DNA of 64,000 bases, from NCBI RefSeq assembly GCF_900142675.1, contig NZ_FRBS01000006.1:248001-312000 (forward strand). Direction: 5' to 3'. How positions within the stretch are numbered: the first letter of the stretch is position 1; every line of letters begins with the position of its first letter. The stretch is from Shouchella rhizosphaerae. Lineage in GTDB: Bacteria; Bacillota; Bacilli; Bacillales; Bacillaceae_D. A program made the position numbers and the translations under genes. Positions 41,814-50,555 of this stretch are shown here, in pieces. A model generated the notes under the pieces. That model was not told the DNA's origin. It searched no databases and saw nothing but the letters and a program-made list of their open reading frames with translations.

Positions 41814-42848
41814 ATGGTATCGATACAAATTGTTCTATTTGATGGATTCGACCTTTTGGATGCAATTGCCCCCTATGAAGTTTTTCACGCAGCTTCAATG
41901 AATGTCAAAGACAATCTCAGCGTCGAATTTGTGACTGCTGAAGGACCAAGATCTGTGAAGAGCGGCGTCAACGACGTCCTACTCGAAGCAGAGGAAAAAC
42001 TAGACCCGACACGTCCAGGAATCATTCTCGTCCCTGGCGCAGCCGGGGCTGTCGATGGGGAGGGGCCTGATTCAATCCCGGCGATATTAGGCCGGGCGAT
42101 GAATACAGAATTAACCAGAATGGTCGAGCATGCCCTCCACCAGAAAGACATGGTCATCGCTGGGGTGTGCGGCGGCTCCCTGTTGTTAGCGATGGGTGGC
42201 TTGCTGGAAGGCAGACATGGGGTTACACATCATCTAGGCATGGATGCACTTGCTGCTACTGGCGTGACCACTGTCCAAGCACGTGTCGTTGATGATGGCA
42301 ATTTCGTAAGCAGCGGCGGTGTCACATCGGGACTGGATCTTGCCCTCTATCTTGTTGAACGAGAACTTGGCCCTCGCATCGCCCATGCTGTTGAGCAGCT
42401 ATTTGAATTTGAACGGAGGGGAACGGTTTGGCGAGACGTAGGACTTGTCCCACGTCATGGTACAGCGAAGGCAGAGGACGATGAAAACAGTACAACGAAT
42501 AAAGTTGGACATACAGATAGCGCCATGCTTAACCAATCTAGAATAGCGTCTGTCTTCGAGGGCGAATGGGCCACAGAAATCATGACGCCAATTGGAAAAC
42601 TGGATGTTGCACTATCGATCTCGACAGACAAGGAGACGATCCGTGGCAAAGCCACACAAGGAGAGGAAACGGTCCAATTCATCCATCCCGTCATTCAAGG
42701 CAATAAACTGACTTGGTCGCTGCCCATTACAAAACCTTTGCGTTTAAATTTGAAATTTGAAGTCAGTGTAGACGGAGACAAGATGATAGGAACTGCTAAG
42801 GCTGGTGTGTTGCCTGCGTCGAAATTGATCGGGAAGCGGATTTTATGA
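41814..42848 (+). CDS. DJ-1/PfpI family protein fused to a C-terminal beta-rich domain
   Basis: Protein of 344 aa. Residues 1-205 are a DJ-1/PfpI domain of the ThiJ/isonitrile-hydratase-like type: VLFDGFDLLDAIAPYEVF, the nucleophile elbow IAGVCGGSLLLA with Cys119, and GVTSGLDLALYLVERELG. After a Thr/Asn/Asp-rich linker (about 222-243) comes a domain of about 95 residues, VFEGEWATEIMTPIGKLDVA to KAGVLPASKLIGKRI, that resembles the small beta-barrel tails seen on some FAD-dependent dehydrogenases. No AraC DNA-binding domain is present. RBS GGAGGAG. Possibly a stress-linked hydratase or glyoxalase controlled by the adjacent two-component system. Confidence 0.8.
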   Translation: MVSIQIVLFDGFDLLDAIAPYEVFHAASMNVKDNLSVEFVTAEGPRSVKSGVNDVLLEAEEKLDPTRPGIILVPGAAGAVDGEGPDSIPAILGRAMNTELTRMVEHALHQKDMVIAGVCGGSLLLAMGGLLEGRHGVTHHLGMDALAATGVTTVQARVVDDGNFVSSGGVTSGLDLALYLVERELGPRIAHAVEQLFEFERRGTVWRDVGLVPRHGTAKAEDDENSTTNKVGHTDSAMLNQSRIASVFEGEWATEIMTPIGKLDVALSISTDKETIRGKATQGEETVQFIHPVIQGNKLTWSLPITKPLRLNLKFEVSVDGDKMIGTAKAGVLPASKLIGKRIL

Positions 42849-42870
42849 CGAAAATGGGGTTTTATTATAC

Positions 42871-43509
42871 ATGAATAAGCAGAAAATGTTCTTTAGGCTA
42901 CTCGTCTGCATCAGTATTGTTTTTATCGTTTACGCGTTCGTATACAATTATGTCATTGACCCAGGAGCAGAAACATTTTTAAGCCATAAAACCGGGCTCA
43001 CGCGAGAGTTAAATGTGCCGGTCTGGCTAAACGTAATGTACATTCATGTGGCGTTTGCCTGTGTTGCGATGGCGGCGGGACTCCTTAACTTTTCAAAACG
43101 AATCTTTGCCAAAAGTCGCAAGTTCCACCGCTTAAACGGCTACCTTTATTTCGTATCTGTCTTTATTGTCGTCCTCACGTCAGGCTACATGGCTCCATAC
43201 GCAACAGGAGGCAAAATCGTCAGCATTGGTTTCAATGCAATCAACATCATTTGGCCGCTTATCACAATAATCGCGCTCGTTCAGATCAAAAAGAAACGAA
43301 TGACCCAACATCGCAATTGGATGATCCGCAGTTACGCCTTTTGTTTTACGAACATGGTTCTTCATTTAATTACTGCCATGGTGAACCGAGGATTTGGCCT
43401 TGATTATCCAACTAGCTATACAATCGGTGTTTATGGCGCCATTGTAGTGCTGCTCGTTATTCCTGCTATCATCATCCGCTTGATCGGCGATTGGCAAGTG
43501 ACTTCATAG
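42871..43509 (+). CDS. DUF2306 membrane protein
   Basis: Membrane protein of 212 aa with an N-terminal segment (about 10-30) and five to six further segments. The DUF2306 marks are MYIHVAFACVAMAAGLLNF, RKFHRLNGYLYFVSVFIV and KRMTQHRNWMIRSYAFCF, with paired His residues that could bind haem. It follows the DJ-1-like gene by 22 bases without a clear RBS of its own, so it is probably expressed from the same transcript. Function unknown. Confidence 0.78.
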   Translation: MNKQKMFFRLLVCISIVFIVYAFVYNYVIDPGAETFLSHKTGLTRELNVPVWLNVMYIHVAFACVAMAAGLLNFSKRIFAKSRKFHRLNGYLYFVSVFIVVLTSGYMAPYATGGKIVSIGFNAINIIWPLITIIALVQIKKKRMTQHRNWMIRSYAFCFTNMVLHLITAMVNRGFGLDYPTSYTIGVYGAIVVLLVIPAIIIRLIGDWQVTS

Positions 43510-43600
43510 CAAAATCTATATTTGTTTTCTACTTTAGCTTACATCGCTGAAACTGAAATGATAGACTAATTAAAAAGCGATAGGAGCAAGGGGGAGGCAA

Positions 43601-44710
43601 ATGACAACAATTATAGTTGGAGCCGGGATAGTTGGGGCAAGCGCGGCCTATCATCTAGCCCGAAAAGGGGAAGACGTTATTTTGGTCGATAAACGTTTTA
43701 AAGGGGAAGCAACAGCCGCAGGCGCGGGCATTGTTTGTCCGTGGATCTCGAAAACAGATGATCCAGATTGGTACAGGCTTGCTCGTAACGGAGCGCTTTA
43801 CTACCCAGAGCTGATGGAAAGACTGAAACAAGATGGGGAGGAGCATGTTGGCTTTGCTTTCGTCGGAGCACTAGGTGTCAATGAAGAGGAGAGCGAGCTT
43901 GCCGCAATGGAAGCCCGCGCCCATCAAAGGAAACAAGATACCCCAGAAGTAGGCGAAATTAAACGGTTATCGTATGGGGAGGCGAAGGCGTTATTCCCAC
44001 CGCTAAAGGAAGGGCTAGAAGCTGTTTATGTCGAAGGAGCTGCCCGCCTTGACGGTCGGTTGTTACGCGACGCTTTGTGCCGTGCCGCTAAAAAGCATGG
44101 CGCACAAGTAGTTGAGGGTGAAGCGTGTCTTGTATACGAGGAAGAAGCCATTTGCGGCGTTGAAGTAGAGGGGACCGTATATGAAGGCGACACGGTCATT
44201 GCCGCATCAGGGGCATGGGCGAAACAATTGGCCGAGTCTATTGGAATAACGATAGAAGTTGAGCCGCAAAAAGGACAAATTGCCCACATTGGCATGGAAG
44301 GGTATGATACGTCGAAATGGCCAGTCGTCCTTCCACAAACGAGCCATTATCTAGTCTGTTTTGATGATGCCCGGGTCGTCATTGGGGCAACGAGAGAAAC
44401 AGGATCAGGGTTTGATTACCGCCTAACGGCAGGGGGCGTCTATGAAGTACTTGATGAAGGGCTCCGTGTTGCCCCTGGACTAAGTGAAGGTTCGCTACGC
44501 GAAGTCCGAATCGGTTTTCGCCCAGCAAGCAAAGACTTAAAGCCTCTTCTAGGCAGAGTAAAAGCATTAAAAGGGCTAGTGATCGCAACAGGGCTTGGCG
44601 CATCAGGTTTGACAATGGGGCCTTATGTAGGGACGTTAGCAGCCGCTTTGGCAGTAGGCGAGGAGCCACCTATTGATTTAGCTCCATACGATCCATTGCG
44701 GAAGTGTTAA
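43601..44710 (+). CDS. FAD-dependent amino acid oxidase-like protein (DAO family)
   Basis: Flavoprotein oxidoreductase of 369 aa of the DadA/glycine oxidase family. The dinucleotide motif IIVGAGIVGASAAYHLARKG is at the N-terminus, followed by AAGAGIVCPW, ASGAWAKQLAESIGI and EPQKGQIAHIG in the middle, and the FAD-binding C-terminus GLVIATGLGASGLTMGPYVG. RBS GGGGGAGG. Such enzymes oxidise D-amino acids or glycine-like amines to keto acids. Own terminator, monocistronic. The amine substrate is not clear. Confidence 0.85.
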   Translation: MTTIIVGAGIVGASAAYHLARKGEDVILVDKRFKGEATAAGAGIVCPWISKTDDPDWYRLARNGALYYPELMERLKQDGEEHVGFAFVGALGVNEEESELAAMEARAHQRKQDTPEVGEIKRLSYGEAKALFPPLKEGLEAVYVEGAARLDGRLLRDALCRAAKKHGAQVVEGEACLVYEEEAICGVEVEGTVYEGDTVIAASGAWAKQLAESIGITIEVEPQKGQIAHIGMEGYDTSKWPVVLPQTSHYLVCFDDARVVIGATRETGSGFDYRLTAGGVYEVLDEGLRVAPGLSEGSLREVRIGFRPASKDLKPLLGRVKALKGLVIATGLGASGLTMGPYVGTLAAALAVGEEPPIDLAPYDPLRKC

Positions 44711-44722
44711 GTTTTTCTTAAA

Positions 44723-44764
44723 TAGAGCGAGCTTATTGCAGCTCGCTCTATTTCACGTTTTTTT
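44723..44764. terminator. Terminator between the oxidase and vanZ-like genes
   Basis: Perfect 10-bp stem TAGAGCGAGC/GCTCGCTCTA with 8-base loop, then ATTTCACG and seven T; separates convergent genes. Confidence 0.8.
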
Positions 44765-45205
44765 CCTAAAAAGGTGGAGGACGAGCGAGAATATGCCTAT
44801 GCCTGTTGCCGCCCCAGCAGTGTCAATAAGCACATCGGTAAATTGGCCGCTGCGTCCTGGAATGAACAGTTGGTGGATTTCGTCGGTGATCGCATACAAA
44901 AAGCATAAGAAGAGCGCCAAGACCGCCGCCTTCACCCCTTTGCCGCCAACTTGGCGAAGTCCATTCAGCATGAGGATACCAAGAATAAAGTAAGCGCCAA
45001 AATGGGCACCTTTGCGGACAACTGTGTGGAGAAGATCGGCATGCATCTCTACCTGTGGCATCATCGCCGATAGCGACTGCATGAAAAAGTCAAGCACACC
45101 CAAACTTAGCTTTGAAGAGTCGTTTGCTGGCTGGTGGGAGAGAAGAAAAATCGTAGCCATCCATAAAATCGCCGCTATCCAGGAAACAATTGCCTTGTTG
45201 TACAT
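44753..45205 (-). CDS. VanZ-like membrane protein
   Basis: Membrane protein of 150 aa with four membrane segments. The VanZ family marks are IFLLSHQPANDSSKLS near residue 20, VRKGAHFGAYFILGILML near 65 and AITDEIHQLFIPGRSGQFTDVLIDTAGAATG near 105-135. VanZ proteins are linked to low-level teicoplanin resistance and to membrane or wall homeostasis, but most chromosomal members have no assigned role. RBS GAAAGG. Confidence 0.85.
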   Translation of the reverse strand: MYNKAIVSWIAAILWMATIFLLSHQPANDSSKLSLGVLDFFMQSLSAMMPQVEMHADLLHTVVRKGAHFGAYFILGILMLNGLRQVGGKGVKAAVLALFLCFLYAITDEIHQLFIPGRSGQFTDVLIDTAGAATGIGIFSLVLHLFRKKT

Positions 45206-45260
45206 AAACGTCTGCCTTTCCTACTCGTTTGTTATTATTTTAGCATAGGACGAAAAAAGA

Positions 45261-45278
45261 TATATTAAATTCGAGATA
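45261..45278. promoter_or_regulatory. MhqR-like operator upstream of wrbA
   Basis: TATATTAAATTCGAGATA. The right half TTCGAGATA matches the Bacillus MhqR box TATCTCGAANTCGAGATA fully; the left half matches at 6 of 9 positions. It overlaps the -35 region of a TATAAT -10 (45291-45296) in front of the quinone reductase gene, so control by quinones via a MarR/DUF24-type repressor is plausible. Confidence 0.5.
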
Positions 45279-45318
45279 AATGGGTATACATATAATAAAG
45301 TAAAAAGGAGGTTTGAAA

Positions 45319-45933
45319 ATGGCAAATGTGAAAACAGCGGTCATCTATTATAGTTCCACCGGAACAAACTACCAATTGGCAAAATGGGCAAAAGAGTCAG
45401 CTGAAAAAGAAGGCGCGGAAGTGCGGTTATTAAAGTTTCCAGAACTTGCTCCAGATGCAGCAATTGACTCCAATCCAGCCTGGCGTGCCCATGTGGAAGC
45501 GACGAAAGACGTGCCAGAAGTAACACCAGATGACATGGAATGGGCCGATTCCTATATCTTTAGCGTGCCTTCACGTTTTGGCGTTCTTCCAGCACAAGCT
45601 AAACAATTTTTTGATACGCTCGGCGGCTTGTGGGCACAAGGCAAACTCGCTAACAAGGTAGTAAGCGCCATGTCCTCTGCCTCTAATCCACACGGCGGCC
45701 AAGAAGCGACGATTTTGTCTGTGTATACAACGATGTACCATTGGGGTGCAATTGTTGTTGCGCCTGGTTATACGGACCAAAGTGCTTTCACTTCAGGCGG
45801 CAATCCTTACGGCACGAGCGTGACAATTGACCAAGACGGAAATCAAATAGAAGACGTCGAACAGGCTGTCAAACAGCAAGCAAAACGGACAGTCACAGTC
45901 GCTAAAGCTATTGTTACAGGCTTGCAAACTTGA
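45319..45933 (+). CDS. wrbA: NAD(P)H:quinone oxidoreductase type IV (WrbA)
   Basis: Flavodoxin-like FMN enzyme of 204 aa. The FMN phosphate loop VIYYSSTGTNYQLAKWA is at the start, FSVPSRFGVLPAQAKQFFDTLGGLWAQGKL in the centre is a strong WrbA signature, and APGYTDQSAFTSGGNPYGTS closes the fold. It reduces quinones by two electrons and so avoids redox cycling. ATG at this position has AAGGAGG 6 nt upstream; TTG six bases earlier overlaps that SD. Likely induced by quinone stress through the operator-like element in its promoter. Confidence 0.92.
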   Translation: MANVKTAVIYYSSTGTNYQLAKWAKESAEKEGAEVRLLKFPELAPDAAIDSNPAWRAHVEATKDVPEVTPDDMEWADSYIFSVPSRFGVLPAQAKQFFDTLGGLWAQGKLANKVVSAMSSASNPHGGQEATILSVYTTMYHWGAIVVAPGYTDQSAFTSGGNPYGTSVTIDQDGNQIEDVEQAVKQQAKRTVTVAKAIVTGLQT

Positions 45934-45992
45934 GACTGAAAGAAATCGACTTGCCAGAGCTATAGGCAAAACGAGGGTGCGATGGTGTGCCA

Positions 45993-46036
45993 ACAGGAAA
46001 AAACCGCCTTTGGATCGGAGGGCGGTTTTTTCCTGT
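45993..46036. terminator. Long bidirectional terminator
   Basis: Perfect 16-bp stem ACAGGAAAAAACCGCC/GGCGGTTTTTTCCTGT with a 12-base loop; the A and T runs in the arms allow termination in both directions, between wrbA and the convergent GNAT gene. Confidence 0.9.
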
Positions 46037-46116
46037 CGCAACAGCGACGTGACTATTCTCATTTTCATTGCGCTTTCCTGCTGCTATCAGTCGTGAAGGC
46101 GCTTCGGGAAGCCTTC

Positions 46117-46584
46117 TCAATTCTGGCGAAGCATGCCTTTGTAAATCCCTGGCTTTGAGTTTGGAATGGCGATCGCGCCTAGCGCTTTTTCGTAAAAATC
46201 TACTGGACCAGCGCCACCGATGATGCCATAGCCGTATCCTGATTCGCGCATGGCATGGAAAGAGCGGAGCAATAGCGCTTTTCCGATTCCTTGGCCACGG
46301 GCGTCCTCTTTCACGCCAGTAGGCCCAAAAAAATTTTTAAGCGTTGCATCATAGCAGGCAAAGCCGAGAAGCTCCTCACCACTTACAGCGAGGTAGCAAG
46401 AAACAGGAGCCCGGCTAAAAGCAACGTCGCATTCATCAGCCCAGCCTTGGCTAAAATGGGATTTGACCCAGTTAAGCACAACCGTTTTCTCTGGGGCAAG
46501 TGCGCGTCTAATAGTGATTTCCTTTGAAACGGATGGTTCCTCAGGCAGGCTATATAACGGGACAAGCATGTCACTCAACATCAT
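46117..46584 (-). CDS. GNAT family N-acetyltransferase
   Basis: Acetyltransferase of 155 aa. The catalytic region is FGPTGVKEDARGQGIGKALLLRSF (acetyl-CoA loop, about residues 95-118), after LLGFACYDATLKNF, with IGGAGPVDFYEKALGA as the C-terminal strand. ATG with AAAGG upstream preferred; the frame is open 45 bases further but without RBS. Substrate unknown. It is divergent from aroD. Confidence 0.8.
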   Translation of the reverse strand: MMLSDMLVPLYSLPEEPSVSKEITIRRALAPEKTVVLNWVKSHFSQGWADECDVAFSRAPVSCYLAVSGEELLGFACYDATLKNFFGPTGVKEDARGQGIGKALLLRSFHAMRESGYGYGIIGGAGPVDFYEKALGAIAIPNSKPGIYKGMLRQN

Positions 46585-46671
46585 CAGCGCCTTTCTGTTT
46601 GGAGCTACAGGTGAGTTCGTTGCAAGCACAGCATTTTCCTGTTTGGCGCCATAAAAGAAATAAGAAAAAGG

Positions 46672-46700
46672 TTGACAGTGCTGCTTTAAAGCGCAAAAAT
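46672..46700 (+). promoter_or_regulatory. Possible aroD promoter
   Basis: A perfect TTGACA (46672-46677) is followed after 17 bp by AAAAAT, a poor -10. It is about 65 bases before the aroD start codon. Only the -35 is convincing. Confidence 0.4.
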
Positions 46701-46763
46701 AAAGGCATTGTGAACTAGAAAAGCCGCTTGCCGATTGACCAAATGGGATAAAGGGGTGTTTGC

Positions 46764-47534
46764 ATGGGCAAACCGATTCAAAAAACAGATGGGCCTACGC
46801 CACAAAGGCCATTGATTTGTGCGCCGCTAGTCGGAAAAACAAAAGCAGCGCTGATAGAAGAAATCGACGCTGTCGCTGCAAAAAAGCCGGATCTTCTAGA
46901 GTGGAGAGTCGATTTTTATAAACATATTGGCGAAACCGAGGATGTCCTTGAGACGGCTTCCCTTTTAAAGGCGCATAGCAAAGGGATCCCGATTTTGTTT
47001 ACGCGCAGATCGATCCGAGAAGGGGGCGAACCGATCACTGTCAGCGAGCAGGAAGTGACTGTGCTCTATGAGCAAGTAATGAAACAAGGGCTTGTCGACG
47101 TAGTTGACGTAGAGCTTAGCTGCCCAGAAGCCGAAAAGGAGCGCCTGAGAGCGATTGCTAAGGAAACGGAAACGCAATGGATTCTGTCCTACCATGATTT
47201 TCAGCGGACGCCGTCTGAGGCGGATATATTGGCAAAACTGCAAGAAGCGGAAACGTATGGTGCCGATGTAGGCAAGGTCGCAGTGATGCCCGAGACAATG
47301 GCCGATGTGCTCACTTTAATGCAGGCAACGCAAAAAGCCGCCTCCACACTGACAATTCCAGTCATCACCATGGCCATGGGCCGTCTAGGTACATTATCAA
47401 GAATGGCAGGCGGCACCTGTGGGTCAGCACTTACGTTTGCGATCGCCAATGAAAGCTCCGCTCCTGGACAAATGCCGATTGAGGAGCTTCGTGTTGTTTT
47501 AGATGTCATCGACCGATATGTCACTGGGCCATAA
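46764..47534 (+). CDS. aroD: 3-dehydroquinate dehydratase, type I
   Basis: Shikimate pathway enzyme of 256 aa that dehydrates 3-dehydroquinate to 3-dehydroshikimate. Class I features are DLLEWRVDFY near residue 44, catalytic His144 in ILSYHDFQRTP, Schiff-base Lys171 in DVGKVAVMP and MAMGRLGTLSRMAGGTCGSALTF near the end. RBS AAAGGGGTG. It is alone here, away from other aro genes, which is common for the type I enzyme in Bacillus. Confidence 0.95.
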   Translation: MGKPIQKTDGPTPQRPLICAPLVGKTKAALIEEIDAVAAKKPDLLEWRVDFYKHIGETEDVLETASLLKAHSKGIPILFTRRSIREGGEPITVSEQEVTVLYEQVMKQGLVDVVDVELSCPEAEKERLRAIAKETETQWILSYHDFQRTPSEADILAKLQEAETYGADVGKVAVMPETMADVLTLMQATQKAASTLTIPVITMAMGRLGTLSRMAGGTCGSALTFAIANESSAPGQMPIEELRVVLDVIDRYVTGP

Positions 47535-47560
47535 ACGTGCTTATTGCCGTTCTACTAAAA

Positions 47561-47591
47561 GATCCCGTCCTGCTCTGTGCGGCACGGGATC
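47561..47591. terminator. Hairpin between convergent aroD and helicase genes
   Basis: 8-bp stem GATCCCGT/ACGGGATC flanked by AAAA on the left and CGTTTGTTT on the right; could end transcripts from both sides. Confidence 0.6.
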
Positions 47592-47598
47592 CGTTTGT

Positions 47599-50280
47599 TT
47601 ACCGCCAAGCGCTAATTCGTTCAGACCGAGGCACAAATACAGCCGACATCGCTTTTACCCGTCCTTGCAACAGGAATTGCCTGCCTTCAAAACTGCGGGT
47701 GTAGACAAGTTCTGCTTTGCCAAGATGTTTTTTCCATTCACGGTGGAACATTTCAGCAGTAGCTTTCTTACGCCCTAGTTCGGTAGGAACGGCAAAATAG
47801 TCTTTGCGCGTGCGGAAATGGGCCTTTGATTGCCGGTTTAGAAGGTAACGAGGATCTTCAATCGGATCGATCACTTCTTGGAGCGCTTTTAGAAAAACGG
47901 TTTTCTCATACGTTGTCCCGATTTTAAGCCAGCATTCGAGGGTGCCATGCCCTGCTTTTATAGTCGAGATCGCATCTTTCTCCCATGGAGTCTCGACAAT
48001 GCCCGCTTGATGTAGTGCTTTGTAAAGGGCTTCCCCAACACTCTCCATGCTTTTTTCAATCGTCGAATTGCGCCACCAAATCCGAATCGCTTTCCAAAAA
48101 AATGGGGCCGCAAAAAGGGCGCTAACGACAATTGGGTAAACAAGGTAAAAGGTCATCTCTGTTTTGCTACCATAACTAGAAGGACGCTCTACAGTTACGC
48201 CCTGCCATAAAGTAAGAAAGCCAATCACAATCATCGCCTTTAATGTTGTTCCAAACCAAAGTGGTCGAGGGATAGAACGAGCATCGGCGCTTATTTCTTC
48301 AGTCGGCCTTCCCTCCATCGCAACCGCTTTTTTCCAACGGTCGGCAAGTAGTTGCCGATTTGCTGCCTGGGCAAACGTCTTTTCATTTGACTCTTTCAAT
48401 AAACGGCGGCGATAACGTGGTTTAGGGAAAGCAAGGCGGTTGATGCCTGACTCGATGATATTGTCCTCTGTGCCAAGGCCGATAAGCGACTTAAAGCGGC
48501 GTTGGAGCGAGAGGCAATCATGGCCACCATCATACTGTTCCGTGTCTATGCAAACCATGTGCCAAATATTGGCGGTTTTATTTGGATTATCTCGTTCAAT
48601 TCGCAGCGCCCGGCCGCGCATTTGATTAGACAACATGAATGAGCCGACATAGGATGCCATAATAAGCGTATTGATGCTAGGTGCGTCCCAGCCCTCTCCT
48701 AGCAGCGCCGTTGTGCCGATTAGGACGTGAATGCCGCCAGTTGTAAAAACAGCGGTGATAATGCTAACCATGTTGGCGCGTGTGTTGTCATCAACGGTAA
48801 GCAGTAAGTAATTCGGATCATGGGCCAACGGTTGCAGCTTGAGCTCCAATCCTACTTTTTCAGCCTCTTTTTCGGCTCGTTTCTTAGCTGAAGTGGGGAT
48901 AATAACCGTCGAGCCAGTCAGGACCGCTAGCTTAACTTTCGAATCGATGTGCCGGCGCAGCTGCTCAAAAATTGGGATGACCCCTAATCGTGTTAATGGT
49001 TGCTCATCACCTCGGTGTTTGGGCAAATCAATAAGACGGATGTAGTCAGCGAGAATGACAAGGCGAAGCTTGTCTTCTAACTTGCTTGCTTCAAAAGAAA
49101 CAATGTCTGTCATTGCATCAAGCTTCGATAGACTATTGACAAGAGAACGGTCAAACGTTTTCGTAGAACGAAGCGTGACTTTTCTACGCTCGATAGCGCC
49201 AATTCGCTGTAGATGTTGTCTAATGTCCTTTAATGGCGACTGCTTTTCATCCATTTCGGCATTTTTAAACAGCAGATGGTCTAAAAGCTCTTCCGCCCAC
49301 TCCTCTTCAAAAGGTGGGATGTTTTTTTCATAAAGGCCAGCCAATTTTGCCGGCTGTTTCCACGCTTCGCTACCACATGCATGCAAAAAAATAAGCAAAC
49401 TTGAAAAGTAAGCCTGATTGGCGAGCATTTCTTGGGCTTGATTTGCTGGATCAGTGATGTAGCGGTGCTGTTCTACAAACGAAATAAACGCTTTATCGGT
49501 TTTAAGCTGCTGCATAAATGACGTAACTTCGTTGTGAAACGCAAGGAGCGGCTCGGCTTCTTTCACCGTTGGCGTTGTCGCATAAATATAATCTTGATGA
49601 GGGCAAAGGTCGCCTTCTTTAACCAATTCGGCGACGTGAATTTCTGCATCAATCGGCCCGCACAGATCAATATAGTTTTTCCATTCTTTTTGGGAAACGT
49701 CGTAAGGTGGAGTGGCAGTAAGTGCGACAATCGTTGGCTTGTTAAGGGAACGCCGAAAATCGATCGTGCTTTTCCACCAAGCGGCACGCAAATGATGGGC
49801 TTCATCGACAATCAACGTTTGAAAGTCCATGTCTAGCAATCGCTTGTATGCCTCCTTCCTCTCTTTTCCCCCTAGTGATTCCGTTTGATGTTCAGTCGCA
49901 ATGTCTACGTCATCTCCCTCAAAGCCTCCACTATCTTCAAAGCTGCAAAGGCTGTGCAACCCTTGATAAGTGGCAATCGTCACAAAAGCAGGTTGGCGGA
50001 TGTCTGTACTAATCCAATCCGGCGTTTTATCGCCTTGCCAGAACAGTTCTAGAAATCGCTCCGCCCATTGGTTGCGAATCGCCACTGTGGGAGCCAATAT
50101 AAACGTTGGCTTGTTTAAGCGCACCATTAGTTCAAGCCCTAAAACTGTTTTGCCAGAGCCTGGCGGCGCAACGAGATGGACGCGTTTGTTTTGGAGAAGG
50201 GCAGCCATGTCCGCTAAGATCTTTTTTTGGTATGTACGCCATTGATAACGAAATTGAATCGATTGTGGAAATTCGTTCAC
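47599..50280 (-). CDS. SF2 DEAH-box helicase with C-terminal membrane segments
   Basis: Large ATPase of 893 aa. The first RecA domain has a Q-like start (FRYQWRTYQKKILADMAALL), Walker A APPGSGKT (39-45), motif Ia ILAPTVAIRNQW, DEAH at 159-162 and ALTATPP. The second has TTALLGEGWDAPSINTLI and motif VI QMRGRALRIE (near 560). After it come two hydrophobic stretches at about 678-697 and 706-730, then a basic domain of about 160 residues with repeated Trp/Lys/Arg. Membrane segments are not usual in SF2 helicases. GTG start with GGGGGAATC. No nuclease domain is seen. It could be a surface-linked nucleic acid translocase or defence protein; monocistronic between aroD and the LXG operon. Confidence 0.78.
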   Translation of the reverse strand: MNEFPQSIQFRYQWRTYQKKILADMAALLQNKRVHLVAPPGSGKTVLGLELMVRLNKPTFILAPTVAIRNQWAERFLELFWQGDKTPDWISTDIRQPAFVTIATYQGLHSLCSFEDSGGFEGDDVDIATEHQTESLGGKERKEAYKRLLDMDFQTLIVDEAHHLRAAWWKSTIDFRRSLNKPTIVALTATPPYDVSQKEWKNYIDLCGPIDAEIHVAELVKEGDLCPHQDYIYATTPTVKEAEPLLAFHNEVTSFMQQLKTDKAFISFVEQHRYITDPANQAQEMLANQAYFSSLLIFLHACGSEAWKQPAKLAGLYEKNIPPFEEEWAEELLDHLLFKNAEMDEKQSPLKDIRQHLQRIGAIERRKVTLRSTKTFDRSLVNSLSKLDAMTDIVSFEASKLEDKLRLVILADYIRLIDLPKHRGDEQPLTRLGVIPIFEQLRRHIDSKVKLAVLTGSTVIIPTSAKKRAEKEAEKVGLELKLQPLAHDPNYLLLTVDDNTRANMVSIITAVFTTGGIHVLIGTTALLGEGWDAPSINTLIMASYVGSFMLSNQMRGRALRIERDNPNKTANIWHMVCIDTEQYDGGHDCLSLQRRFKSLIGLGTEDNIIESGINRLAFPKPRYRRRLLKESNEKTFAQAANRQLLADRWKKAVAMEGRPTEEISADARSIPRPLWFGTTLKAMIVIGFLTLWQGVTVERPSSYGSKTEMTFYLVYPIVVSALFAAPFFWKAIRIWWRNSTIEKSMESVGEALYKALHQAGIVETPWEKDAISTIKAGHGTLECWLKIGTTYEKTVFLKALQEVIDPIEDPRYLLNRQSKAHFRTRKDYFAVPTELGRKKATAEMFHREWKKHLGKAELVYTRSFEGRQFLLQGRVKAMSAVFVPRSERISAWR

Positions 50281-50489
50281 GTTGATTCCCCCAGTCTATT
50301 AAAACGGTATTAGTAGTAGTTTACCAGGAATAAACAAGCTAGTAGAAGAGGGGAGCGGCATAAACGTTTTGGCGCTAGGAAGCCTCCATTTTATGTAAAA
50401 TGGTTGATTTGAACGAAAGAACTAGGTAATAAGAATCTTTTTCATTCAAATTTTTGTTTTTGTTAGGCGTGGTTAGGGCTATTGGTATA

Positions 50490-50518
50490 TTGAACATCCT
50501 GCCACAGTCTTTTATGCT
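50490..50518 (+). promoter_or_regulatory. SigA-type promoter of the LXG operon
   Basis: TTGAAC, 17-bp spacer, TATGCT, ending about 40 bases before the first start codon of the LXG operon. Confidence 0.6.
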
Positions 50519-50555
50519 AGTTATATATGGAAATGGTAGAAGGTGACGTATACGA

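Noticed and set aside
47599-50280. Several plus-strand frames of 60-100 codons opposite the helicase gene
   Set aside because: They are mirror frames of a long conserved coding region and have no RBS.
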